From Bombardia bombarda (taxonomy: Eukaryota; Ascomycota; Sordariomycetes; Sordariales; Lasiosphaeriaceae), in contig JAULSR010000012.1 of assembly GCA_030512295.1 (NCBI GenBank), positions 248,001 through 312,000 on the forward strand: a stretch of DNA of 64,000 nucleotides, read 5' to 3'. Under the pieces are notes generated by a model, which was not told the origin of the DNA, did not search any database, and was given only the letters and a program-made list of their open reading frames with translations. The position numbers and the translations under genes are program-made. This document shows, in pieces, positions 9,975 through 21,488 of this stretch (positions within the stretch are counted from its first letter, which is position 1; the number at the start of each line of letters is the position of its first letter).

Positions 9975-10175
9975 TGTATGTTGTATTTGCTATGGATTTG
10001 CTACTTTGAAACGATGACACAGAACAGCTTCACGTTCCACATCTTGTCCTGTATACGTGCTTTGAATCGGACAGGCTCCTTCAGAGAACAATCTCAGGCC
10101 ATTTATGGCCTCCCTGCCTACCTGCCTAACCTTTGTTGTCAGCGGTGACAGGTACATGGTGCGTGTCTCGTGGAT

Positions 10176-11605
10176 CTAATGACCCTCGGGGCCAAGATAT
10201 CGGCCGGTTTTGAAGCTGATGGCGGTGCATGTCAGTCATGCCATCCCAGGTTTTAAGTCTACCCTTTGGAGAGGATTTGGCCTACTCACCTCCAGTACAA
10301 GTTGCCAAGGGCAACAACAAAACGGCAGATTTCGACAAACTGGGGCACCTGCCTGTCGACTTCCTCCCCGTAGGGCGGCAACTCGGCAAGAGCAATATAC
10401 CATCGTTTGTAGCAGTCGTTGATGAGATCACCAATCTTGTCAACAGCTTGTTGGATAGACATGCCCTGCTCCATGAGCAGCGAGATGAGATTATGATCAA
10501 CACCCATCAACTTGAAGGGATAGGTAAGGCACGCACCAGATCTTTTCGATACGACAAAACGTCATTGACCCTAGATTGCATCACTTTGTCAGTAACAGGT
10601 AGAACTACAAGCAATGGTTGGAAATCCCCAACTCACAAAAGCACAAGATCGGCCGCCGACACCCGCATGCATGCATTCCTGCATGGATTCGTGAGCAAAT
10701 ATGCTCTCGGGAAGCTTGCTGTCCTGGCCATAGACTGCAACAAGGATGGCCGGGTACGCGGCCGATGGTTCCTCTTCGGACCTCGAGATATGTATCGACA
10801 TCACGGCTCAGCACCTCTCCTCTGGCCATTTGCTCGACCTAAACCACCAGCTGTTCGAAGAAGCTTCGATGTTGTTCCATGTACCGTTGTTGAATCTCTG
10901 TAGTAGTAATTATCGGTGGCTCTCTGAAATGGTTACTGAGACACTCACCCAGCAGGTCTGGAAGACATATCGGATTGGGTTTTCCGTGGACGATATCGGC
11001 GCTGCATTATCCTCCATGACAGCCATGTACACGCGTCAGTATGGGTTACAAAGCATCTTAATTGTTAAGAAACAACGTACGGTCATCAAAGAGGAATACC
11101 CAGTGATTCCAGTCCACCTAGGTAGTTTTTGAAATAAACATGTCAGTGTGCCATACTTAATAATAAAGAATATTCCCAAGTTTGTAGTTGAGTAAGTCAC
11201 ATACTTTGCAATCCATCGATCGCCTGCGGCTTTGACTCTGAAGTAGTTTGGATTCACGACTGATCTTGAAGTCATGATGGAAGAGGATAGCTCAGGCACT
11301 CGGACCGAGGCCCTGGCAGGAGGCTCTGGTTCCATCTCCATCATCACATCGGGCGACGAATCTGACGACTCTTGGGTGGCCTGAATATCGGCAGATACTT
11401 GATCTGGTGCCGGCGCAGAGGTCTCGATGACGGGCAAAACCGGCAGCTCTTCAGTGGTTGGCTCCTGAGTCATGATCATGGTTTCAGTCTTGACAGTGCA
11501 AGTTGGAGTTGGCAAGTCCAACGACTCTTCTGTCAGTTGAGTCTCGGCTGCTTGCGCTGAATCCGTAGACTGGTAGAGTTGATAACAAAGTTGTCTGAAT
11601 GGCAT
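10176..11605 (-). pseudogene. Sesquiterpene synthase pseudogene (presilphiperfolan-8-beta-ol/botrydial-type)
   Basis: The minus strand carries consecutive pieces of a fungal class I terpene synthase: VRVPELSSSIMTSRSVVNPN and GDRWIAK (ending about 11200), DWNHWVFLFDD with the first Asp pair (about 11082-11120), NPIRYVFQTCW, SRDVDTYLEVRRGTIG, the NSE-type motif NDVLSYRKD (about 10541-10570), DHNLISLLMEQGMS and the terminal FKTGRYLGPEGH stop at 10176. Lesions: the residues between RWIA and DWNHW are missing; the rest of the Asp-rich motif and following helix are missing (about 11030-11080); an in-frame TAG sits at 10839-10841 where CAG would fit; an extra base lies near 10754-10765; a further indel lies near 10655-10670. 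Splice sites between remaining exons are still recognisable. The pieces look most like botrydial-type synthases, recalled from general knowledge of the family. The ATG at 11605 is tentative; an upstream non-AUG extension stays open. Confidence 0.85.
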
Positions 11606-12201
11606 GTTCAAGTAGTAGTATTGATTTATCAAGGAGACCATATTTACAACCCTCTTGTTTCTTGACAAGGTTTCGCACATAACCTATTTCAGAAAAGCAA
11701 CAGTGCATCTGCGACTATGTCATCAACAGTGCCGTTCAAACTCGGGAATATGCCTGCTAGTGAGGTTTAAGACAGGATCGTTGCAACATGTGGCTAGACC
11801 CGTTTTGTCCAGAGCGGATTGGACAAGGTTGCGATCCTATTCCAGGGCGAGGACGATAGGACATTGCCCAAACAGTCGCAAAAGCGATAAAGTGGGCCGA
11901 GACTTGGAGGGGCAAAGCGCTTGTCGGTTTACAACCCGATTAGGAATACCATCCCTTGGCTTGGATGTGTCTCTATCTGTACCTGGTATCATGCAGCCAA
12001 CTACTGCAAGGAGCATGTATCTGCAAGGATACGAGTCAGCGAGGAGCTATCCCATGTCGCGACCAGAGTCCATTTATCCCTCCTAAATAGAGAGAGTGTG
12101 CCGACCGATTCTACAGAAGAAAACCCCCAAGTAGCATCCAAGCTCCAGTCTCTTTCCCTACTGATCGACAAACTGGACATTCTTTTTTGCCCGACATAAT
12201 C
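11606..12201. promoter_or_regulatory. Divergent promoter region between synthase and P450 pseudogenes
   Basis: About 0.6 kb separates the head-to-head synthase and P450 pseudogenes, an arrangement typical of co-regulated fungal cluster genes. No obvious TATA box or inverted CGG regulator site was recognised. Confidence 0.35.
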
Positions 12202-14101
12202 ATGGGTCTTATTGCCCAGGCCGAGCCGTACCTGCCACGCACTCTCCTAGGTCTAGCAACGACGGCAATAGCACCCTTTGTCGCATATTGGATCGGTCTG
12301 ACCCGTGTACCGGCTCTACCTACATCCTCTGAGGAAAATACCGGGGCCGTGTGGTATGCGGCAGCCAGTTGCTGGTATGAGTTCTATCAGGATGTCATAC
12401 TCGGCGGGAATTACGTCAAGAACTACCCAAAGATACATGCAAAATATGGTAAGCAACAGAAGTGAAGTACCAATGACTGGAAGCTATGATCTTGAAAATC
12501 TAACGATTCGATAGGGCCCGTGGTTCGAGTGAGCCCAGACAGAGTTCACGTTAGTGATGCCGACATTTTTCCACGAGGTGTATGCTTCTAGGTCACCATA
12601 TCTCAAAGATCCCGCCTTCTTCCAAATTTCGGGTGGCATTAGTGAGGCCCTTCCGGCCATTGTCGATGTAGAGTATCATAGGCGAAGACGCAGGATGGTC
12701 AACAACCTGTTCTCTGTCAAGGCTATGGAAGCTCTGTCAGACGTGGTGCTCAAAGTCGTGCAAAACGCATTTCGTAAGGCCGCCGAATCCTATGACAAAA
12801 GTGTTCCACTGGATATTCAGCGTCTTTATACGGATGTCACAGTATTTATCTCTCATGTAATTACAGCTCCGACTCTACTTGTGGCAGTACTGATTATTGA
12901 TGTCCATAACGCAGATCGACACCATTATGCAGGTTCTCTGCGACAGACAGCTTAACCTTATCGATTCGGACGAGAAAGAGCCCGCCTTCTTAGCTGCGCT
13001 GCGCACCTTCTCCGAGAACTTTTTCGTCCTGAAGCATTTCCCAATCCTGACCACCATAGCCGATACTCTCCCCACGTCTCTCGTAGAGAAGGTGATCCCA
13101 GGCGAGTTTGAGTTTCGAAAGGTATGTCGATAAAAGTCTGCCGAGGTCGATGTATGCTGATCAAAAGGGTCTATGATTAGAAAATCAAGGGCTGGACCGC
13201 AGAAAGAGCCGAAGAGCACAAGCTTGGCGTGACACGAGCCGACGATGTACGCAAGACGGTCATTGACCTTCTTCTCCTGCGGCCCGAGGACGGCAGCATG
13301 GCGCTTAGCCAGCAGAGCATCCTCGACGAGACGTACTCGTTCTGCTTCGCTGGAACGCACACGACCAGTCACACCATGAGTTCCGGGACATACTATTTGC
13401 TGCGCGATCCGACCAAGCTGGAGGAGCTCGTGGAGGAGCTCAAGACGGTTCCCAGAAACGAGATGGGCATGTTGGAGTTACAGAAGCGTTAACCAGCTGC
13501 CCTACTTAGTGAGTTGAGAGAGATTCATACCTACCAGCCTCAACTCCTTGTGGGATACTGTCTGACATCACCAGACTGCTAGACTGCGGTCATCAAGGAG
13601 TCTCTGCGACTTTCCTCGCCAGTACCCGGCATCCTTCCGCGCGTAGTCCCAGATACGGGTGCCGAGTGGGCTAGTCACTATTTGCCACCAGGAGTGAGTT
13701 TGATTCTTTGCACTACCCTTCTTCCTTTGCACTAGCTTTACTAATGATCTCAGACTCCTGTAACAGTCTCAATCCGCACCGTCCACAACAACCCCGAAAT
13801 CTTCCCGGAACCCGAGGAATTCATCCCTGAAAATAGCTCAAGGGCGATGATTTAGATCATTACCTGGTCGTCTTTGGCAAGGGCTCGAGAGCATGCATCG
13901 GTCTCAAGTAAGTCAACACTCGCTCCCACCCTTTGTTGTGTTGAGACCCATCACATTACTGACAGTTGCGTTTTCTTTGATTTGCGGCGTGGCGTGGATG
14001 GAACCGTATCTCTGCTTTGTGCTTTGCCAAACTTTTTCAGCCACTTCAAAATGAGTCTCTATGGATCAATGCCTAACCCAGCACTCCCCCTATACATGTA
14101 A
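12202..14101 (+). pseudogene. Cytochrome P450 with multiple frameshifts
   Basis: From ATG 12202 a membrane-anchor segment (LLGLATTAIAPFVAYWIGL) leads to the Pro-rich hinge LHPLRKIPGP, which is already in a different frame. Later pieces are FQISGGISEALPAIVDVEYH, the I-helix region FCFAGTHTTSHTM (A/G-G-x-D/H-T-T type), IKESLRLSSPVPGILPR (ExxR, in the next exon) and the haem loop FGKGSRACIG (13873-13905). Frame changes are needed near 12305, 12345, 12566-12570 (T run), 13487, 13831 and about 14015. Introns with clean borders remain, for example 13123-13179 and the one just after 13493. All conserved motifs are present but not in one frame, so the gene is inactivated. It is divergently placed to the terpene synthase pseudogene and was probably the pathway's first oxidase. 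Confidence 0.85.
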
Positions 14102-14850
14102 TGTTTATCAGCTTACCCCACCAAGACCATGTCAGGTCAACACACAGCCCAGAAGTTAGTAGCGTAATTTCAATGTCTTGGTTATTTTAGTGGCGTTGCG
14201 CGTTGTGGCCGGGGCCAGCCGTTGTGCATGGGATAATTAGGGGGGCGTCGTCAATCTGGTCTGGGATTTGCTTAGCCTCTGGTTTAAAAAGGTCCTTGAA
14301 TAAGACGCGTAACTCTAAGTGAGTGCCCGAGTGAGCCACAGCATGTGGGGCATACGCAACCTAGGTAGGTAAGTACCTACCTACTTTGGTATGTGCGTGT
14401 CCTTATTCGTGGGGAAATGACACGCCTTTTCCACGTGGTCTTTTTAACCTTTACAAACCTGCCAGTAGGTGAAACATGTCAACGTGTTGTCGGGAAGTGA
14501 CGTCCAAGACAGAATATAACTCTAAGTAGTATCTCAATTCATCTCTTTTCCGGAACTACTTCCAATCTCCTCCGAGAGAAAGATATCTGAGTGTGAATGG
14601 TAAATACAAAAAGTAGTATCAGCAGACCCAACCTCTGTTGCCTTCCTCCTTGCGGTCTACTACGTACATCGGCTTTCTCTGCAGGGATTTTTCTTGTAAG
14701 TTTTTGTTTTCTGGGCTATGTGTGTGTATTTTACGATGTTTTTGCCAAGAATCTTCTGTTTTTTTGGCCTTTTTAACATTTTCTCCCTGCGGGGAGTGGG
14801 TACTGGAAAGGAAGAAAGTGGGTATGTGTAGGCACTTAAATACCGCCCAC
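14102..14850. other. Intergenic, 3' flank of the P450 pseudogene and synthase-like gene
   Basis: No gene supported. The notable element is the AGGT/ACCT palindrome at 14359-14385. The short open frames here have no recognisable features. Confidence 0.5.
14359..14385. repeat. AGGT/ACCT inverted repeat
   Basis: CCTAGGTAGGTA followed by AGTACCTACCTAC forms a near-perfect palindrome. It is one of many similar tetranucleotide clusters in intergenic parts of this window. Confidence 0.8.
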
Positions 14851-16395
14851 CTAGGCACTGATAGTGGCAGTGGCGGTGTTGATGGCGTTGGTGATGACTG
14901 TGGTAGGAGTGGCAGTGGCGGTGGCAGTCTTCAAGTGTATCGAAGCCCAAGGTCCATAGCCCACCAGGGTTCTAGCCTGCTGCAGCATCAAGGTCCTCAG
15001 CTTGTCCAGATCCATGTCCGCCATGGCCGGATAAAGTCTCGGCACGGGAGGTTCCTGCGTACTGGAAACACCATCCATGTTCACGTCCGAATCCTTGTTT
15101 ACAAGGGCCAGGATGTCGTTCTTCAACACTTGAATATTGGACTTGTTTTGACCAGGACCACTGTCGGCAGGCCACAAAGTGGGAAAGCCGTGGTAAATGG
15201 TGCCAAGCGCCTGCGTCCACAGATGGCGGATGTGACCCTCTCCCGTCTGGCGGTGGACGTGGGGGTTGCGAGTTCTGATCTGCAAGATCCACGTCGGGTC
15301 CAGCCGCGATGAAACGGTGGAATCTCTGGTATCTGGGATGCTGGTGGCAAGCTGATTAAGCAAATGTATGAAGTGAAAGGGCTCGATAGCGTAGCCGCCC
15401 GCAGTCACCATCTTGACAGCCAGGTCCATGGTCATGGCATGCTCGCCCGCATTGCCCGTCACGACTATCCTGTCGTTGCTCGGTCGGGACGAGGGCGGCG
15501 AGATGGCGGCCAGAAGCCGATTCAGCCACATGTTGACAACGCGGGAGCTCCTGCCCTCGGGCTCGCAGATCATCTGGCCGTTGCGGACCTTGGGCTTGCT
15601 TGGCCAGTGGATACGCACCATGACGTTCTTCTTGGACGGATACATGGCGAAGCCGGCTGCGAAGACGCGGCAGTACTCATGGACGCTGCCGGGGACAAAG
15701 TTGTCGGCGTCGACAAAGCCAATGTAGCGTCTGGGCACCCCGTCCTCCATGAGGCGCGGATCCCGGCAGAACATGGCGGCCAGGGCGATGCCCAGCAGCA
15801 TGCCCTCTCCCTTGCCGTCGTAGATCTTGTTTGCGTCCTCGTCGCTCAGCTGCGGCATGCCCATGGCGCGGAAGGCCGAGGCAGCTCCCGGGTCGCCCTG
15901 GTGGATGGCAAGGGCCTTACGGGCTGTGGGTGTCTTGGTTGTGTGGATGAAGCTCCCTTGGCGGCAAAAGTCTCGCAGCATGGCCACTTCTTTGGCGTAG
16001 TGGTCGTCAGAGGCGGTGCGTCTGCTGTTGGACACCAAAATGATGATGCAGGCAGGCGGAATCCCCGAAAGCACGCCCCTGATCACCTCGAGCTCCTCAT
16101 TCTTGCAGGGCACTACAATGACAGTTTGGCGCAGCGTGTCTGTCAGTGTGTCGGGCGACAGACTGATGGACTTTTTGTGGTGCTGCTGATGGTCGTGGTG
16201 GCCCTCGTTGTCACCATCCAACACTGTCAGGTTCTCATCGTGTTCGGCTTCGAGATCGAGGACCTGAGTCTCCGAGTTGATGAACAGACCGGTGCCCGGG
16301 ACGCGATACGTCTCGGTCGGGGTGGAGATACGCATGGCTGGCTGGCTAAGGTAGACAGAGAGTACTGTTCCAACTACACGTCTGGCTCGTTTCAT
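14851..16395 (-). CDS. Mannosyl-3-phosphoglycerate synthase-like glycosyltransferase (GT55)
   Basis: Single-exon 514-residue protein starting at ATG 16395 (a second ATG at 16335 is possible). After a variable His-rich N-terminus the glycosyltransferase core begins at residue 90 with QTVIVVPCKNEELEVI, followed by IIILVSNSRR, KGEGMLLGIALAAMF (about 195-209) and the metal-binding FVDADNF motif (Asp229, Asp231). Further conserved stretches are YPSKKNVMVRIHWPSKPK, VVTGNAGEHAMTMDLA and IEPFHFIHLLNQL. This matches the family that joins GDP-mannose and 3-phosphoglycerate to mannosyl-3-phosphoglycerate, precursor of the compatible solute mannosylglycerate. A cytosolic location is inferred, since no signal peptide is seen. 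The C-terminal 30 residues are a Thr/Ala-rich tail with alternating TATATA, encoded by GGCAGT-type repeats. The partner phosphatase gene is not in this window. Confidence 0.85.
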   Translation of the reverse strand: MKRARRVVGTVLSVYLSQPAMRISTPTETYRVPGTGLFINSETQVLDLEAEHDENLTVLDGDNEGHHDHQQHHKKSISLSPDTLTDTLRQTVIVVPCKNEELEVIRGVLSGIPPACIIILVSNSRRTASDDHYAKEVAMLRDFCRQGSFIHTTKTPTARKALAIHQGDPGAASAFRAMGMPQLSDEDANKIYDGKGEGMLLGIALAAMFCRDPRLMEDGVPRRYIGFVDADNFVPGSVHEYCRVFAAGFAMYPSKKNVMVRIHWPSKPKVRNGQMICEPEGRSSRVVNMWLNRLLAAISPPSSRPSNDRIVVTGNAGEHAMTMDLAVKMVTAGGYAIEPFHFIHLLNQLATSIPDTRDSTVSSRLDPTWILQIRTRNPHVHRQTGEGHIRHLWTQALGTIYHGFPTLWPADSGPGQNKSNIQVLKNDILALVNKDSDVNMDGVSSTQEPPVPRLYPAMADMDLDKLRTLMLQQARTLVGYGPWASIHLKTATATATPTTVITNAINTATATISA

Positions 16396-19300
16396 AAAAG
16401 GGGCTGAGAGCTACAGCAGGGACTGAGTCTTGGGGCTTGGTGTGTGGGTGGTATTTGGCGGTGATGATGGCTGGCCGACTGCAGCGGCGGTGGTAGTGAA
16501 GGTGGTGTTGGTATTGGTGTTGTTGCTGCTTTCTGGTTGCTGGTTTCTGGTTTCTGGTTGGCGGATCAAGCTCAAACAAAGCGTCTCGTTTAGAATCTAG
16601 AGGTTTGAGTGCACGAGCTTGTCTTGGTGATGAAGGCCCAGTGTAGCTGCTCTACTGACAGCTGATGATATTGTCGAAACACAAAACCATTCTGGCCAGA
16701 TAATTGCCCAATTTTATAGGAAAATTGGAAGACGAGCAGGAGAGACTGGCTGACCGACCATGCCGACTTTCACGTGGCGTGCGTTACTGCTGCCAGCCTA
16801 CCAGCAGATAAGAGCCGGAAAAAGGATGGGGTTGCAGACGGCTCCGTCAATTGCTGACGACCCAGATACTGTGCTTGCGTGCGTATGCCTGTGCTGTCTC
16901 GGATGAGATGCGTAAGACCCAGGCTCCGCGAGAGTCCTGACCTGAATAATGATTTGCCTACCTGTTTAGTCCAGCCGGGACATGGAGGGAGCGCAGCAGA
17001 AAGAGAGGTCATATACAAGACGACGTGATCGGACGGAATCGTGCCTTCTTCCCTGCATGTTCCTTGCCGCATATCTGTACGCCCACCCCAATCTGTTACA
17101 TAGCTAAGGTATGTAGCGTACTTTGATCTTTTAGCAGTTGTTGGTGGTGGTTACGGGTACTGTACTGTACTTACCTAGGTATGTACATACACCAGGTGCA
17201 GAAGGTAGCCACATTGTCCAGCTTTAGGGGTTCTCTAGTGGCGCTTACTACCTGCATCGCCCCCCTCTTTTGGTCTTAGATTGCGAATTACAGGGATTGC
17301 CCGGCCTGGTTGGAGCCAGTTGTGTGTGTGTGTGTCAGCATGGCAAATCTCGCTGTCTCAACTTGTTGGTGCGGCGGGACACAGCATAGGGTGGGTACCT
17401 GGTGTGGTTGGTGTGGTGTCAAGGTAAAGACCCAGTTAGACACGACTTTGAACCAGGCGACCACTCACCGTCTACCAAAACAAACTTACCCACCTTACCT
17501 AGTAACAAACATTCAACACCCGCCGACAGAAAACCTACCCGCTCACACACCTCCTGCCCACACCCACACAGAGTTCGACATTCATCATCATCCCGTCTGT
17601 CTCTCAATCACCAGCCGCTGTTGACTTGTCTACCTCGGTACCTTCGCTTGTCTGGGCATCTTATCAAGCCAACAGCCCCAAGTGAATCCGTCAGTGCTCA
17701 AAGTGGGCTGACCTTAACGAGCTTCCGCCGTTGGGGACTGAGACAGCTGGTGATAGATGCGAATATTGACATCGAAAAGGGGCATCGATCTTTCATGTTC
17801 TTTCAGAAAAAAAAGTTGCAAGGAGCGTGTAGGGAGAGTCTCACTAATCTACTTACTTATCTACCTAACCTACCTTACCTAGGTAACCAAGATGCTAATA
17901 AGGCACCCATCTTGCATGTGTAGGCAATAAGGCATGCCAGTACCTAAAGTCGGCTAAGGTAGGTGGTAGGTAGGTCGGTAGGTTTTTTGTCCGCCGGGAA
18001 TACCGATTTCAGCGGCCACAGCTACTCACTGGGTAGGTCAGTACAAGTACCAAGGGTTGCAAATGCGCGATCCGGAACAGATCCCACCCCTCCCTTCGTG
18101 GACCATATTTTAGCCACATATTTCACACACACACATTTCCCGTGTCTGGTGTGAGTGTGAGCGACCAAGCGTAATGGCCCGACGCCGGCGGCTTGCGAGT
18201 GGTTGTTGTCCTCCCAACCCCCCCCCCCCCCCTCTTCTCGGGGCCCCTCGGTGACACATCCATGTCCCCGAAGAAGGCCTCAAGTCGGGAACTTCTGAAT
18301 CGCGTTAAACCTCAGTTTTGGAGAAATCATGACTGGAAATTCTGCACATTGCAGTTCTTGGCTGTTTCTTGGCCCAACTAAGGCTAAGAAAAGGCTATCT
18401 CAAGATATCTTGCCACGACGTGGGGATGAAATGGCCTGTCACGAATTTCTAGAGTACATGCATGGTGTCAAGTTGCATATACTGGTTCAAGTATCCGTTA
18501 CACACGCTGAGCGTGACAGGCCGGGAACTAAACCTTTTTCACACTGGATTACCCTACAGATAAAACATGCAGTGTTGAGAGTTTCTTTGGAGTTGCGCTC
18601 TGTACTATGTCATCAAAATGACCTACCTGCTTGTGTGACGTTCCACTGGTTGTGCGGAATAAATAGCAATTGGACGAGACTTGGCCCCCCGTGACCATGT
18701 TTCTTCCCTCCCATTATATTGGTGCATAGGTAGTCTGGTTCTGTGCTGATAGCGCTGATGTTATGAGTATGTCGGCTGGTTCACCCGCTCTTTCCTATCT
18801 CTCTAGTTCTGGAAATCCAACTGTCTATCAACGTCTGGATTAATCTTGTGCCTGCATCCAGCTTCCGCCAGATACATCTTGTTTCATCCCAGCTTTTCAA
18901 GGAACTTGACTCGGACACTCGCCCACCCCCTCCCCCTCCCTTTACACTTTACAGCCTATGATGAGATCAAATGCTAAAGTATGTCCTCGAAATTGCAAAT
19001 GCCGCATCTGGAAAAGAAGACCATGGTCGGTATGCAGCCCGTTCGAGATGCAATGAAACCACACAACCCTGTCGTAGCCAGCCAGAATGGGTGGCACCAA
19101 GTCCAGCACACAGTCTCCAGGCTCGCATTGATGAGATTGACGAGATTGACAGGAACCGAGCAAGCAGTCACACATCATCACATGACCTCTATCAACGCCG
19201 GCACTGGATGCACTGGCACTGTAAACATGCTGCTCGACCATGGTAGCGCACATCGAGTTGGGAGTGGCCCGCATGATTACATTACGGTGTTGTCTGTCTT

Positions 19301-21284
19301 GTTCGCAAGGGCGACCTATCCATCCATATGACGCCACAATCTACCTGACACATATCATAAAGACATTAATTACTCCTGAGAGGAGTACTGAGACAACCAT
19401 GGCCCAATCGTGGCAGCTGCCACCACGTCGTTGCGGAAAAAGACAGCTCTCCCTATCAATGGCCAAGTAGCCCAAGCTGCGGTAGATAGATGACCCACAA
19501 TCTTTCTTCAGCTGTCCTCTGTTTCTTCTGTATCATCCACGTTTGTCATGGCACTGTCATTGTTGGGCGGCAAGTTTGGTACGGTGTGTGGAGGTATGCA
19601 GCAGAGCAAGTCCGACTGTGGCGCTGCTGGCTTTTGGGATCCTTTTCCGTGGCCGTCCTGACCAACCAGCAGCCAGTGCCGACTCTGACTTGGCCCCCAG
19701 CTCTTGCCATTGCATGAGATGGCTGGGACTGGCAGTTGCACATGCACGCACGGCAAAAAGGGCTCCGTTTCGGTGACGATGACTTCATGATGGTGTGCTA
19801 CCCTCGTCCATTCTGATTGGGGGAGAGGTGAAAGCTTGGTGACTGGCTGCGTTGTAAAATAGCCAGTATGATTTTCGTCGTGCATTCAATCCTCCTGCAT
19901 TTCGGAACTGGGGGGCGACATTGATCAGATGAATGGCTTCCGACCACTTGATGTTTTACTGTGTGCAGTGCCATTACGTCAGATACATGTACGTCTGTAC
20001 TACCACCAGTCGCCCTGACTGAGAGGAAGGCTCTCTCGCGGCGGGAAAGGGTTCGGGCCGACAACAAAGGAGCCCGAGTCATGAGCATCGCCTACAGTCA
20101 CTACACCGCATCTATGCCCTTGGCGAGGCTTGCATATCAGGCCATACGCGGTAACAGGGCATGGGTGTTGGCTCGGCTGGCCGTAACACAAAAGGCCCTG
20201 GTGGACTGACTGTTTCCGCCCGGCGCTAAAAGCCCAACGTTGCTGCATCATCTACTGTGCTGGATGCACCGACGTAGATACCCTGCCTACTTAGGGTGCT
20301 GTACCTAGGTATGCAACTATCTATAAGGGAGGGACGTCAAGTTGTGGCTTGCATTAGTACCTGCTGTCATGTCACCTCAAGGAGAAGAGGTTCCGGATAG
20401 CGGCTTGCGTCACGTCTTTTGATTTTGTAAGCACCCCTGCCTCAGTCAGGCGGGCATGTTGTGCAGTGGGAAACACGTCCAAGCAAACACCTAGACCCAC
20501 CCCTATCGTGGGCCCCCTATCGTGGGCCCCCTATCTTGCCCCCTATCTTCGTTGATTCAGGGATATTCAAACACAAGGTTTGAGATAAGTAAAAGATACG
20601 AGAGTACATCCTGTAGAATATATCAAGGACGAATGTAATAACATGAGCGTGATATATATTGTATATATAACGAAAGAACATGAATATAGTCCGTGTCTTG
20701 TCTAGCCAGCTAGGACAAACATGTATCTGTACAATCCGCCCCCAAAATAGGGCAAATCCTATAGTGATAGGTGGTGAAAGGGGCGTAAGGTATTCAGTAA
20801 TACAATGCAAGAATATTCAAAGAAAAGAATGTGCATAACACACAACCATTTCCCTTCACAAAGGTCCCTCCTTCAAATCCAACCACCCTCCGTAAACCGC
20901 TGCAGTCTGTGTATTAAGTCGTTGCACAGTCGGGGGTGCAGTGTGAGGACATACCCGATGTCGACGTGGGATTGATTGTGGTTGCGGTTCTGAATTGTTG
21001 CATAGTGGCGGTAGTGTGAAGCCAAAAACTAGGTAGGGCGGCAAAAAGATTCTGCAATGCCTGTCTATGCTGCTGGCTGCCGAAGCCGTGTACTTTATAT
21101 GTACTCTATGTGTAGTGTCAAAGTCGCTATCTGTACGCAGTGATTTGGTTAGAAACTCATGAGGACTCGTAATGACAAATAATAAGGACCAAGCTCACAG
21201 AACTAATACAGGTGGTGAAGCATGATGACAATAGAATGGGAGAAGATAGGAAGGGGGAAAATGGTCGAAGCTGTATGCCGATCA
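16396..21284. other. Long intergenic region, no gene supported
   Basis: About 4.9 kb without a convincing gene. Open frames of up to 173 codons exist but show no family motifs, biased composition or sensible splice partners. The region holds AGGT/ACCT clusters (17868-17885, 17955-17985, 20302-20310), a C-run at 18219-18233, a tandem CCCCTATCGTGGG motif at 20501-20550 and an AT-rich patch near 20640-20670. A non-coding RNA or lineage-specific gene cannot be excluded. Confidence 0.5.
20501..20550. repeat. Short tandem CCCCTATC repeat
   Basis: Four imperfect tandem copies of a 12-14-base unit (CCCCTATCGTGGG, then CCCCCTATCTTG and a variant). A weakly complementary GATAGGTGG...GGGGCG lies about 240 bp to the right, so a degraded small inverted-repeat element is possible. 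Confidence 0.6.
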
Positions 21285-21488
21285 TCAATGAATATTGGTG
21301 AAGTCGGTGAACATCCTCCTGCAGTCGTCACAGTAGCTACTGCTGAGGGTTAGGTGGACACGGTTACGCCGTTTATTGAAGTCACATAACCCTTCCCGGA
21401 ATCGGGTGTAGATGTCGCAGGAGTACTCCATGCGGCGGATCTCGCCGCGATGGTCGCAGGTGTATAAGATCTGCTCCCACTTACACAT
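21285..21488 (-). CDS. Small Cys-rich protein of unknown function
   Basis: A 67-residue product begins at ATG 21488 (MCKWEQILYTCDHRGEIRRM) and contains six Cys residues, ending in a CDDCRRMF segment. The pattern C-x7-C-x-H ... C ... C ... C-x2-C resembles the small intracellular Cys/His proteins common in Pezizomycotina, which start with MC and have a short C-x-H pair. No signal peptide is visible. The open frame continues upstream without a better start. It stands alone in a gene-poor stretch, so coding status rests on composition only. Confidence 0.45.
   Translation of the reverse strand: MCKWEQILYTCDHRGEIRRMEYSCDIYTRFREGLCDFNKRRNRVHLTLSSSYCDDCRRMFTDFTNIH

Noticed and set aside
15364..16407. 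347-codon plus-strand open frame
   Set aside because: Antisense shadow of the mannosyl-3-phosphoglycerate synthase-like gene.
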